Notes under the pieces: model-generated
The model's input: only the letters and a program-made list of their open reading frames with translations
Database searches by the model: none
Told to the model about the DNA's origin: nothing
Assembly: GCA_003500135.1 (NCBI GenBank)
Contig: DNTA01000101.1
Span: forward strand, 1-9,421
Direction: 5' to 3'
DNA: 9,421 nt
From: Cytophagales bacterium
GTDB taxonomy: Bacteria > Bacteroidota > Bacteroidia > Cytophagales > Cyclobacteriaceae
Position numbers and translations under genes: made by a program
Shown here: positions 1-7,761 of the stretch, piece after piece
How positions within the stretch are numbered: the first letter of the stretch is position 1
Layout: every line of letters starts with the position of its first letter

Positions 1-222
1 GTTTATGGCCCCGATCCCTTCAAATCCTTTCATTCGGTGATAGAACTGAACCGCATGGACGATTTATCTTACAAGACCAGGGTTATGCGGTATTTTGGCG
101 GTATTTTGGTGTCACAACAGCTAACCTTCGATAAAATTGTAGTAGTAGATGAAAAAGGCGTGCGGGAATATCTTTTTAACCGCGCCAATATGAGTTCGGT
201 TGTTAAAGAAATGTACGAATAG
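1..222 (+). CDS. C-terminal end of an unrecognised protein (5' truncated)
   Basis: The frame is open from the first base and ends in TAG at 220-222, so 73 residues of a longer protein are visible; the true start lies outside the window. The segment mixes charged and hydrophobic residues, with alternating strand-like stretches (for example FGGILVSQQ and KIVVVDEKG) and a helical end (SSVVKEMYE). I see no signal peptide, membrane helix, catalytic motif or sorting signal in this part. It is on the same strand as the repair genes downstream, but 259 bp and two terminator-like hairpins separate them, so a shared operon is unlikely. I do not recognise the family. Coding is supported by the continuous frame up to the left edge and by protein-like composition only. 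Confidence 0.6.
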   Translation, partial: VYGPDPFKSFHSVIELNRMDDLSYKTRVMRYFGGILVSQQLTFDKIVVVDEKGVREYLFNRANMSSVVKEMYE

Positions 223-277
223 TACTTCATTCACTTTCCTTATCCCTTTTTCATATCCTTTTGTCCTTAAGGGTTTC

Positions 278-322
278 AAACGGATTGCATTGCAACATTA
301 GCTCAACCGTTTATTTTTTTTT
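278..322 (+). terminator. Possible intrinsic terminator of the upstream gene
   Basis: A 6-bp inverted repeat (AAACGG at 278-283, CCGTTT at 307-312) encloses a loop with a small nested hairpin (TTGC 285-288 with GCAA 292-295). It is followed by nine T residues at 314-322. It lies 56 bp after the stop codon of the truncated first gene, a sensible place for its transcript to end. The stem is short and the loop long, so this is a weak call. Confidence 0.4.
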
Positions 323-397
323 GAAAAAAATGTCAATTGTTTCAAACATAGCGATTTAATATGCAGTTAGTTTGGCAGGTTTGGTTTTCTTTAGGTC

Positions 398-439
398 AAA
401 AGGCTGCATTCCCTCTCGGGAGTCAGCCTTTTCTTTTTT
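398..439 (+). terminator. Strong rho-independent terminator hairpin
   Basis: The left arm 398-413 (AAAAGGCTG, C bulge, ATTCCC) pairs with the right arm 418-432 (GGGAGT then CAGCCTTTT) around a TCTC loop. The only defects are one bulged base and one G-T pair. A run of six T (434-439) follows. The shape is that of a textbook intrinsic terminator reading on the + strand. It lies 176 bases past the first gene's stop and 42 bases ahead of the exonuclease start, so it either terminates a short unannotated transcript, backs up the weaker upstream terminator, or acts as an attenuator in the leader of the repair operon. Confidence 0.75.
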
Positions 440-481
440 CTCTGTCGCAAACCCTTTGCTTATCATAGTGTTAGTTTTCAT

Positions 482-1489
482 ATGGACGATTTATTGAAGT
501 TTACCGATCGTGGGATTTATGTTTCAAAAGCAGATGTGTATGTTGATCCCTGGCGGCCGGTAAACAAAGCGTTGATCACCCATGCGCACGCCGACCATTC
601 TAGATGGGGTATGAAACACTACCTGGCACACCATCATAGTATTCCCATAATGAAACATCGCCTGGGGCGTGACATTAAGGTTCAGGAAATCGCTTACGGG
701 GAACCGCTGAAGATCAATGGGGTTTCGTTTTCATTTCATCCCGCAGGACATATTCCCGGTTCTGCTCAAATCGCTGTATCGCATAAAGACCAGAAATGGG
801 TGGTATCAGGAGATTATAAACTTGAAAGCGATGGGTTAAGTATTCCCTTCGAGACGGTGGATTGCTCCCATTTTATTTCGGAATGTACATTCGGGCTCCC
901 GGTATACAAATGGCCCGATAGCAAAGAAGTACTGGCTTCCATGAAAAACTGGATCGTACAAAACAGAAGGGAGGGTGTTGTCAGTGTCATATTGGCTTAT
1001 GCACTGGGTAAGTCGCAACGTATTATCCATGGCCTTGCCAACGAGGCAGGCACGGCATTCACGCATGGTGCGGTTGAGGTAAATAACGAGTTACTGGAGG
1101 AAATAGGTTACCATATACCTTCACATCAGAAAATAACCGCAGATAGCAAAAGAGACGAAGTTTTGAACGGATTTGTCATTGCCCCATCCAGTGTGATCGG
1201 TACGCCATGGCTGAGAAAACTAAAGCCATATCGACTGGCGATGGCTTCGGGATGGATGCAACTCCGTGGTGCAAAAAGAAGAAGAAATGTTGACAAAGGA
1301 TTCGTTTTATCCGACCATGCCGATTGGATAGGGCTCAATGCGGCCATTGAAGCTACAGGGGCCGAGCATATCTACGTCACACACGGATACACCGATATTT
1401 TTTCCACATGGCTCAAAGGTAAGGGCTATAAAGCACATATTGTGCAGACTGACTTTACCGACAACGAGGATGAGGAGGTGACCTCATGA
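482..1489 (+). CDS. Ligase-associated DNA exonuclease (metallo-beta-lactamase fold)
   Basis: This 335-residue protein has the signature of the metallo-beta-lactamase/beta-CASP nucleases that accompany bacterial ATP-dependent ligases. The metal-binding motif HAHADH is at residues 34-39. Further candidate ligands are H90 in HPAGHIPG (86-93), D111 in SGDYK, D278-H279 in SDHADW, and H301 in YVTHGYTD. Family knowledge says such enzymes process DNA ends in a RecA-linked response to crosslinking damage, acting with the neighbouring ligase in the cytoplasm; the exact polarity is not shown by the sequence. The ATG at 482 is chosen because the MDDLLKFTDRGIYV opening fits the family start and the length is usual. 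No clear Shine-Dalgarno precedes it. Its 3' end overlaps the ligase by four bases (ATGA), so the two are co-translated. It appears complete with all key residues. Confidence 0.92.
   Translation: MDDLLKFTDRGIYVSKADVYVDPWRPVNKALITHAHADHSRWGMKHYLAHHHSIPIMKHRLGRDIKVQEIAYGEPLKINGVSFSFHPAGHIPGSAQIAVSHKDQKWVVSGDYKLESDGLSIPFETVDCSHFISECTFGLPVYKWPDSKEVLASMKNWIVQNRREGVVSVILAYALGKSQRIIHGLANEAGTAFTHGAVEVNNELLEEIGYHIPSHQKITADSKRDEVLNGFVIAPSSVIGTPWLRKLKPYRLAMASGWMQLRGAKRRRNVDKGFVLSDHADWIGLNAAIEATGAEHIYVTHGYTDIFSTWLKGKGYKAHIVQTDFTDNEDEEVTS
1472..1480 (+). promoter_or_regulatory. Strong Shine-Dalgarno for the ligase, inside the exonuclease gene
   Basis: GAGGAGGTG ends shortly before the ATG at 1486, with AGGAGG at 1473-1478 and 7 bases of spacing. 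It supports the first of two tandem ATG codons (1486 and 1489) as the ligase start. Other starts in this window lack such a site, so it fits translation re-initiation at the overlapping stop and start. Confidence 0.75.
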
Positions 1490-3072
1490 TGCGCCATTTT
1501 GCATACCTTATTGATCAGTTGGATACGACGACCAAAACCAATCAGCGCGTTGCATATTTGGTGGGGTATTTCGAAAAGGCATCAGAACAGGACGCCTTGT
1601 GGGCAGTGGCGCTTTTTTTGGGAAAGAGGCCGAAAAGGTCGGTCTCTGCACCTTTGATACGTCAGTGGGCATCTGAAGCGGCCGGCATTCCTTTGTGGCT
1701 TTTCGAAGAGAGTTATCATGTGGTGGGGGATTTGGCGGAAACCATAAGCCTTCTTTTGCCGGAACCAGGGGAAGAAACAGATAAAAGCCTCGGGTATTGG
1801 GTGGGATATCTTGCTGAATTGCGCGATATGGAGGAGCCGGATAAAGAAAAAGCGCTAAAGGCGGCATGGAAGAAATTAACCACCTCTGAGCGTTTCGTTT
1901 TCAATAAACTGATGACCGGAGGATTCCGGATCGGTATTTCCCAAAAGCTGATGACCCGGGCATTGAGCAAATATCTGGAAATAGATGAAAATGTATTGGC
2001 CCACAAGCTTATGGGCGATTGGCGTCCCGATACCACCACTTTTGATAAATTATTCAGACAAAACCTGTCAGAAATCAGCCAGCCATATCCTTTTTATCTG
2101 GCCTATGCCATTGAAGGAAACGCAAAAGAACTGGGGCGGCCTGAAGAATGGATGGCAGAAAGAAAATGGGATGGTATCAGAGGGCAACTAATCGTGCGAA
2201 AAGATCAGATATTTATATGGTCCAGAGGGGAGGAATTGGTTACGAAAAAATATCCGGAGCTACATGATATTGCAGCCAATTTACCGAATGGAACGGTATT
2301 GGACGGTGAATTACTTGCCTATAAAAACGATCGACCGCTTGATTTTGCCTTAATGCAAAAACGTATAGGCCGTAAGAATGTGGGCAAGCAGCTCATGAAC
2401 GAAATACCTGTGGTTTTTATGGCCTACGATATGTTAGAGTGGGAAGGAAGGGATATTAGAGCAAAACATCAATATGAGCGAAGGCAACTATTGGAAGAGG
2501 TCATAAGTAAATCGAATAACGATTCTTTGATGTTATCGCCACTGGTATCGTTTGATAGCTGGGCCAATCTTGATAAAGAAATGTCGGAAAGCAGGCCGCT
2601 GAACTGTGAAGGGCTGATGCTGAAACGAAAGGAGGGGACCTATCGTGTGGGCAGGAAAAAAGGCGACTGGTGGAAATGGAAAGTTGATCCCTATACCATT
2701 GATGCCGTAATGATCTATGCCATGCGCGGACACGGCAGGCGAGCTAATTTATATACCGATTACACCTTTGCGGTATGGCACGAAAACGAACTGATACCTT
2801 TTGCCAAAGCCTACTCCGGTTTGACCGATAAGGAGTTTGCAGAAGTGGACCGGTTTATACGAAAAAACACTATCGACAGGTTTGGGCCCGTTCGAAGTGT
2901 TGAACCACAACTGGTCTTTGAAATTGCTTTTGAAGGGATCAGCAAATCGTCCCGTCATAAATCCGGTGTGGCAGTAAGGTTCCCTAGAATGCACCGTTGG
3001 CGAAGGGATAAAGCCCCCGGGGAGGCCAATTCCCTCGCCGACCTGAATGCATTGATCGAAATGACTGTATAA
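1486..3072 (+). CDS. ATP-dependent DNA ligase (cisplatin damage response type)
   Basis: The enzyme seals nicks in duplex DNA using ATP. Its 528 residues show an N-terminal DNA-binding region (about 1-200), the nucleotidyltransferase core and a C-terminal OB fold. Motif I is K227-W-D-G, with K227 the expected adenylated lysine. Motif III is LDGELLAY at 272-279, motif IIIa FMAYDMLEW at 311-319, motif IV EGLMLK at 375-380, and motif V WWKWK at 395-399. The end contains RFPRMHRWR from R498, matching motif VI. All catalytic residues are present and the length is normal for the family. It overlaps the exonuclease gene by four bases. Family members are associated with repair of cisplatin or mitomycin damage. 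In many genomes an Lhr-type helicase and the phosphoesterase PdeM follow; here the next gene is the convergent trehalose gene, only 21 bp away. Confidence 0.95.
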   Translation: MMRHFAYLIDQLDTTTKTNQRVAYLVGYFEKASEQDALWAVALFLGKRPKRSVSAPLIRQWASEAAGIPLWLFEESYHVVGDLAETISLLLPEPGEETDKSLGYWVGYLAELRDMEEPDKEKALKAAWKKLTTSERFVFNKLMTGGFRIGISQKLMTRALSKYLEIDENVLAHKLMGDWRPDTTTFDKLFRQNLSEISQPYPFYLAYAIEGNAKELGRPEEWMAERKWDGIRGQLIVRKDQIFIWSRGEELVTKKYPELHDIAANLPNGTVLDGELLAYKNDRPLDFALMQKRIGRKNVGKQLMNEIPVVFMAYDMLEWEGRDIRAKHQYERRQLLEEVISKSNNDSLMLSPLVSFDSWANLDKEMSESRPLNCEGLMLKRKEGTYRVGRKKGDWWKWKVDPYTIDAVMIYAMRGHGRRANLYTDYTFAVWHENELIPFAKAYSGLTDKEFAEVDRFIRKNTIDRFGPVRSVEPQLVFEIAFEGISKSSRHKSGVAVRFPRMHRWRRDKAPGEANSLADLNALIEMTV

Positions 3073-3093
3073 TGATTAGGCCTTACTTCCCGT

Positions 3094-5307
3094 TTACTTC
3101 CTGGACTTTCCCTTCCTGGACGAAGTGCCTGGTTTCTCTGATAATTTTTTAAGCAGAGCGCGTACTTCCTTGTGGGAATCCACATTGAATTTAGCTGCCG
3201 AGGAGGTGCTTCCTACTTTAATTGTGTAGGCCGTGTCGGGCATCACTTTAAAAGTGTCTTCATCTGTCCAGTCATCACCGATGGCAATGATCATATCGCT
3301 GTCAAATTTCTGCAGCCATTTTTGTGCCGCTTTACCTTTATTGACCAGCGCACTTTTGATTTCCACCACCATATCGCCTTCGAGTACCAAAAGGTTCTTA
3401 TTGGAAGCAAGATATTTCAGATGGCTGGCCAGCTCCCGTGTTCGCAATTCACCAAGTCCTGTTTCCACCTTTCTGTAATGCCATACGAGAGAATAATCTT
3501 TTTCTTCTATAAATGATCCCGGTGTACGGTCAACGTATTGCTCCAATACGGTTTTGATCTGCTTCTTCCATTTACTGTCCAGGTTTTCCAGTGTGTGCCA
3601 GCCCTGTCCTTTCTCTTTCAGCCATACACCATGTTCGGCAATGATATCCAGGTCGAAATGTCCCAGCCATGATTCCAGGGTCGTTTTGTCGCGGCCGCTG
3701 ATAATGATCAGGCGGTTGTTGGGATCGGATATCAGGTTTTCAATGATACCTAACAATTCAATATCAGGTTTCGACTGTTGTGGGTTGGTCCTGAAACCGG
3801 TAAGCGTGCCATCATAATCGAGGAACAACAGTCTTTTCTTATTGCTGTCGTAGTCTTTTTTGAGTGCAGTCAGGGCTTCATGATCAATATTTTTTGTAGC
3901 CAGCGCATCCTGATTGTTTTTTATGGCATTCAACCGGCCCATAAACATTTTTACCCAGTGGTGAATATTGTATTTTTTAATGGATCCCTGCATGATCTGT
4001 ATATGCCTGATCTGCTCGTCTTCAGGCATGGTCAATGCTTCGCGTATGGCCTCTACCATCTGGTTGACATCATTCGGGTTGATCAATATAGCTTCGGAAA
4101 GCTCTTTGGACGCACCCGCCATTTCACTGAGTATGAGCACTCCCTTTTGATCAAGTTTACTGGCGATAAATTCTTTACAAACCAGGTTCATGCCATCGCG
4201 CATAGGAGTTACCATACCTACATGTGCCATGCGATAAAAAGCGGATAGTGATTCCAGTTGGAAAGACCGGTAAAAATAATGTACCGGCGTCCAGTTTAAC
4301 CTTCCGAACTGTCCGTTAATACGTCCGACCAGAAGATCGACCTCTTCTTTCAGCTCCTGATACTGGATCACATTGCTTCGCGAAGGCACCACGATCATGA
4401 TCAGCGATACCTTACCGCGATATTCCTGGTAGCGATTGAGGAATGATTCAAATGCCTCCAGCCTTTTCGGAAGTCCTTTGGAATAATCGAGCCTATCGAT
4501 CGAAATGATCAGCTTTGTATCTCCAAGGGAAGTTCTGAAGCGTATTTCGTGATCTATCGTTTTGGGCGATGCTGCCGAGCTGGCATATTTGTCATAGTCA
4601 ATCCCCATGGGGAAAGAATCCACCTCGATGACGCGCTTGCCGTTATTTACTTTCCCATCTGAGTTGCTGATACCTGCCAGCCGGCTCACAGAAGATAAAA
4701 AGTGACGCATATCGTCATAGGTATGAAAGCCAATCAGGTCGGCGCCAAGCATACCATTCAACAGGGCACGGCGCCAGGGCATCATTCGAAATACCTCGAA
4801 TGAGGGGAACGGGATATGCTGAAAGAAGCCTATGGAGACATTAGGCAGTTTATCGCGTACCATTTGTGGTAAAAGCAACAACTGGTAGTCGTGCACCCAG
4901 ATGGTATCACCGGGATTTGCCACCCTGGCCACTTGTTCACAAAAGCGCTGGTTGGCTTCAACATAAGCTTCGTATAAGCGCTGGTCATAGTGGGCATATT
5001 GCATAAAATAGTGGAATATGGGCCAGAGTGTTTCATTGGAGAAGCCCTCGTAGTAGTCTTTTATCAACTGTTCACTTAAAAAGACGGGGTGCATATTCTC
5101 CTTGTTGAGGTCTTTTTCTACTCTGTCCTTATCTTCTTTTTTCTTTAAATAAAGGCCGGGCCAACCTATCCACACATTGTCACCTTCTTTGTATATGGAT
5201 CCCAGACCGGTGGCAAGCCCCCCTTCACTGGGTTTGTAGGTTAGCTCTCCACCCTCTTTTTGAATTTTAACCGGAAGTCGATTGGAAATGATAATGGTTT
5301 TGGACAT
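3094..5307 (-). CDS. otsAB: Bifunctional trehalose-6-phosphate synthase / phosphatase
   Basis: A 737-residue fusion makes trehalose in two steps: UDP-glucose plus glucose-6-phosphate to trehalose-6-phosphate, then dephosphorylation. The GT20 synthase domain (about 1-460) shows SNRLP at 8-12, SEGGLATGL at 27-35, WVHDYQ at 137-142, FFQHIPFP at 161-168, DRLDYSKG at 271-278 and PMRDGMNLVCKE at 368-379. The HAD phosphatase domain (about 490-725) shows D497-Y-D499-G-T (nucleophile and acid/base aspartates), S537-G-R, the lysine-containing KSALVNKG at 651-658, and GDDWTDED at 677-684. Both active sites look intact. The tail is short and basic (SSRKGKSRK). The ATG at 5307 opens MSKTIIISNRLPV, the usual beginning. 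The gene converges on the ligase with a 21-bp gap and no visible terminator. Trehalose suggests osmotic or desiccation protection; this role is inferred. Confidence 0.96.
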   Translation of the reverse strand: MSKTIIISNRLPVKIQKEGGELTYKPSEGGLATGLGSIYKEGDNVWIGWPGLYLKKKEDKDRVEKDLNKENMHPVFLSEQLIKDYYEGFSNETLWPIFHYFMQYAHYDQRLYEAYVEANQRFCEQVARVANPGDTIWVHDYQLLLLPQMVRDKLPNVSIGFFQHIPFPSFEVFRMMPWRRALLNGMLGADLIGFHTYDDMRHFLSSVSRLAGISNSDGKVNNGKRVIEVDSFPMGIDYDKYASSAASPKTIDHEIRFRTSLGDTKLIISIDRLDYSKGLPKRLEAFESFLNRYQEYRGKVSLIMIVVPSRSNVIQYQELKEEVDLLVGRINGQFGRLNWTPVHYFYRSFQLESLSAFYRMAHVGMVTPMRDGMNLVCKEFIASKLDQKGVLILSEMAGASKELSEAILINPNDVNQMVEAIREALTMPEDEQIRHIQIMQGSIKKYNIHHWVKMFMGRLNAIKNNQDALATKNIDHEALTALKKDYDSNKKRLLFLDYDGTLTGFRTNPQQSKPDIELLGIIENLISDPNNRLIIISGRDKTTLESWLGHFDLDIIAEHGVWLKEKGQGWHTLENLDSKWKKQIKTVLEQYVDRTPGSFIEEKDYSLVWHYRKVETGLGELRTRELASHLKYLASNKNLLVLEGDMVVEIKSALVNKGKAAQKWLQKFDSDMIIAIGDDWTDEDTFKVMPDTAYTIKVGSTSSAAKFNVDSHKEVRALLKKLSEKPGTSSRKGKSRK

Positions 5308-5337
5308 ATGATTGGTATTGTTTTTTCTGTGATGTTG

Positions 5338-5345
5338 CTAATATA
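5338..5345 (-). promoter_or_regulatory. Weak candidate -7 box for the trehalose gene
   Basis: On the minus strand this reads TATATTAG, one mismatch from the Bacteroidota -7 consensus TAnnTTTG, 30 bp before the otsAB start. I see no convincing -33 TTG partner, so it is only a candidate. Confidence 0.2.
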
Positions 5346-5526
5346 ACCAATATAAAACTCTAACCTTACTAAAAAAAGGAATGCTTTGGTTTTTGAAGTG
5401 GGATAGATGGCATTTTATTGCAAATAAGGTTGTTGTACATTTTATTTAAAGCCGTGCTATATCTTCCTTTACGACTGGTATGAAAGATTAATTTCTTACT
5501 GTTTTTCCAAGCTTTTGCTTTTTAGT

Positions 5527-5534
5527 TAAATTCG
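5527..5534 (+). promoter_or_regulatory. Candidate -7 box for aspartate kinase
   Basis: TAAATTCG differs from the Bacteroidota -7 consensus TAnnTTTG by one base and lies 20 bp ahead of the ATG at 5555. Transcription would then begin near 5540, giving a very short leader, and would exclude the in-frame GTG at 5534 as a start because that codon overlaps the box. There is a T-rich stretch (5502-5506) but no clear TTG at the -33 position. Confidence 0.35.
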
Positions 5535-5554
5535 TGCGTCTAAAGCGTCAAAAA

Positions 5555-6856
5555 ATGAAAAAAGCCTTGAAAGTTTACAAGTTTGGCGGGTTGTCCCTTA
5601 AAGATGCCGAAGCTATCAAAAACGTTTATAACATACTAAAAACGCACCCAAATGAACGGTTGATTGTCGTTGTGTCGGCCTTTGCCAAAGTGACCGATGC
5701 GTTGGAAAATCTGGTGGCGGCGCATATGCGAAATGATGGAAGCTCGGATGCATATTTTGATATAATTAAAAAAAGGCATTTTGAAGTCATTGATGACCTT
5801 TTTGATGGGGAGGTCAATATTAAGCCTGAGGTACAAAGTGTGCTGGACGACATACAGTTTCAACTAGATAAACACCGCGATAAGGGGTACGACCTGATAT
5901 ACGACCAGGTGGTGTCCAGAGGGGAGATTTTGTCCTCTGTTATTGTCTCAGCTTACTTTAATGCACAAGGTTTGAAAAGCAACTGGGTGGATGCCCGAAA
6001 AATTGTGATCACCGATGATATTTATCGTGAAGGGTGGGTGCAATGGGACGAAACCACCAAAAATGCACATGGTCTCATTGCTCCACTGCTGGATAATGGG
6101 GGTGTTGTGATCACTCAGGGGTTTATTGGCAGCGCCACCAATGGCTACACGACCACACTCGGCAGGGAAGGGTCAGATTATACAGCTGCAATATTGTCAT
6201 ATTGCCTCGACGCTGAAAGCATGACCATATGGAAAGATGTACCGGGAATACTTACAGCGGATCCAAAGCTATTTGACAACATTACCAAACTGGATTTGAT
6301 ATCTTATCGGGAAGCCATTGAAATGACTTATTACGGGGCGAAAGTGATCCACCCCAAAACAATTAAGCCCCTGCAGAACAAAAGCATACCCATGCTGGTG
6401 AAATCATTTCTTAACCCTGAAGGCGAGGGTACTTATATATCGGATGAAGTGGAAGATCATTATCCGCCTATTGTGGCGCTGGAAAAAGAACAGGCGCTGG
6501 TACAGATATCAACCAGGGACTTTTCATTCGTAGCAGAGCATCACATCTCTGAAATTTTTCAGCACATCGCTGATTTACGGCTACAGGTCAATATGATGCA
6601 GAATTCAGCAATAAGCTTCAGTGTTTGCTTCAATGATGTTGATGATAAAGTAGACCGCTTTGCGGAAAACATGGAGCGGAAGTTTAAAGTTACCCTTATA
6701 AGGGGCCTGGAATTAATTACGGTCCGCCATTACAATGAAACGACAGTTGAAAGCCTGAAGTCGGGTAAGATGTTGTTATTGGAAGAGCGCCTGCGCAATA
6801 CCATGCAAATGGTGGTGAAAAACGTTCCCGTGATTGAGCGAAGAAGGGGCTCCTGA
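5555..6856 (+). CDS. lysC: Aspartate kinase (monofunctional)
   Basis: This 433-residue enzyme phosphorylates L-aspartate with ATP, the first step toward lysine or diaminopimelate, threonine and methionine. The kinase domain covers about 1-295. It shows KFGG at 9-12, SRGE at 121-124 (the glutamate expected near aspartate), TTLGREGSDYTAA at 200-212, WKDVPGILTADP at 226-237 and a YYGAKVIHPKT segment at 259-269. The remainder (about 305-433) fits a regulatory ACT region, suggesting feedback control by an end-product amino acid; which one cannot be read. The usual KFGGTS has leucine at residue 13 (KFGGLS). I choose the ATG at 5555 rather than the upstream in-frame GTG at 5534, since MKKALKVYKFGG is the typical opening and the GTG overlaps a likely promoter. 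There is no fused homoserine dehydrogenase. The symbol follows function and could equally be thrA-like. Confidence 0.93.
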   Translation: MKKALKVYKFGGLSLKDAEAIKNVYNILKTHPNERLIVVVSAFAKVTDALENLVAAHMRNDGSSDAYFDIIKKRHFEVIDDLFDGEVNIKPEVQSVLDDIQFQLDKHRDKGYDLIYDQVVSRGEILSSVIVSAYFNAQGLKSNWVDARKIVITDDIYREGWVQWDETTKNAHGLIAPLLDNGGVVITQGFIGSATNGYTTTLGREGSDYTAAILSYCLDAESMTIWKDVPGILTADPKLFDNITKLDLISYREAIEMTYYGAKVIHPKTIKPLQNKSIPMLVKSFLNPEGEGTYISDEVEDHYPPIVALEKEQALVQISTRDFSFVAEHHISEIFQHIADLRLQVNMMQNSAISFSVCFNDVDDKVDRFAENMERKFKVTLIRGLELITVRHYNETTVESLKSGKMLLLEERLRNTMQMVVKNVPVIERRRGS

Positions 6857-7646
6857 TGATCATTTTATGAAATTAAAATTACAAAACCTTTTTATTATTG
6901 TTATACTGGCTGGATGGTTTAACCCGGATTGCTTTGCCACAGCCTTAAAAACCGACTCCATAGACAAGGACACCACTAAAACATACTTCGTTTCCTACCA
7001 GGATAAGCACGGACTCTATGGTTATGGAATTAATAAATACAACACATTTAGCTTTGTAGATTTAGAGACAAATAGAGAGCTGCAATACAGCCCCAATGGA
7101 CAATTTAATCTCGGATTGGGTTTTACTTACAAGTGGCTGGGGCTCGGAGTGGCCTTTTCACCTGGATTCATTAATAATGATGACGATGAATTTGCGAAAC
7201 GGGAAGGCTGGATTTTCAGGCAAATATATTTACCAGAAAAATGATTTTCTCAATAAATGCACAAATGTATAAAGGCTTTTTTTGGAGAAATCAGCAGTTT
7301 ACGAATCAGGCGCCTGAAATTTATATTCGCCCAGATCTTCAATCTATAAGTTTTGGGGCAAGCGCTCTTTATACTTTCAATCATGATAAATATTCTTTCC
7401 GGGCAGTGTTTAGTCATAACGAATGGTAAAAGCGGAGTGCCGGAACGTTTTTGGTAGGTGGAGGTTTCTCATTTTACAATGTAGTTGGGGATTCTGCACT
7501 TGTACCTGGTTTTGTGGAACCGGGCTTTGACACACTTAAATCAACGCATAATTTAAACACCCTAAATTTTGGACTTGCAGGAGGTTATGCACATACCTTT
7601 GTAATAAAAAGAAATGGTTTATTTCCTTATATGTGATTAAACCCAG

Positions 7647-7698
7647 ATTTTGCAATGGAAAATTTTCGGGTTTTAAACTAAATTTTCTATTGCAAAAT
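7647..7698. repeat. Long inverted repeat, left half of the element
   Basis: Arms 7647-7665 and 7680-7698 are complementary over 18 of 19 positions, the exception being a G-T pair when transcribed rightward. The loop is 14 bases (7666-7679). The stem would be AT-rich but long. Confidence 0.85.
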
Positions 7699-7761
7699 GA
7701 CGAAAACCGCCAATATAAGGCGGTTTTGTCAGGGTTAATCCCGACAAAACCGGGTTTTCGT
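7699..7761. repeat. Cluster of overlapping, mutually exclusive inverted repeats
   Basis: AAAACCGCC (7703-7711) pairs with GGCGGTTTT (7719-7727), extended by GAC/GTC outside one bulge. CGGTTTTGTC (7721-7730) alternatively pairs with GACAAAACCG (7743-7752), with a nested GGG/CCC. ACGAAAACC (7700-7708) can also pair with GGTTTTCGT (7753-7761), closing the whole block. The arms share bases, so only one of the folds sharing them can form at once. Confidence 0.8.

Noticed and set aside
361..468. A 35-codon frame with two Trp codons (MQLVWQVWFSLG) running into the terminator, resembling a leader peptide
   Set aside because: The downstream genes are DNA-repair genes, not tryptophan synthesis. The frame runs through the hairpin rather than ending before it, and it has no ribosome binding site. 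Chance is the simpler explanation.
3098..3120. Direct repeat TTCCTGGAC near the ligase/otsAB junction
   Set aside because: It encodes the repeated SRK of the basic tail of the trehalose enzyme and has no hairpin or regulatory layout.
3172..4248. Several plus-strand frames antisense to the trehalose gene
   Set aside because: They are shadows of a highly conserved two-domain enzyme on the other strand and show no protein family pattern of their own.
5534..5554. Upstream GTG as the aspartate kinase start
   Set aside because: It adds seven residues (MRLKRQK) not typical of the family and overlaps the likely -7 promoter box. The ATG at 5555 is better.
6834..6866. GTG start for the DUF4421 gene inside the aspartate kinase gene
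   Set aside because: The added residues are acidic and polar, preceding a clean signal-peptide start at the ATG 6867.
7699..7761. Integron attC site or CRISPR repeat
   Set aside because: No RYYYAAC/GTTRRRY core pair could be found, and there is no series of evenly spaced identical repeats.
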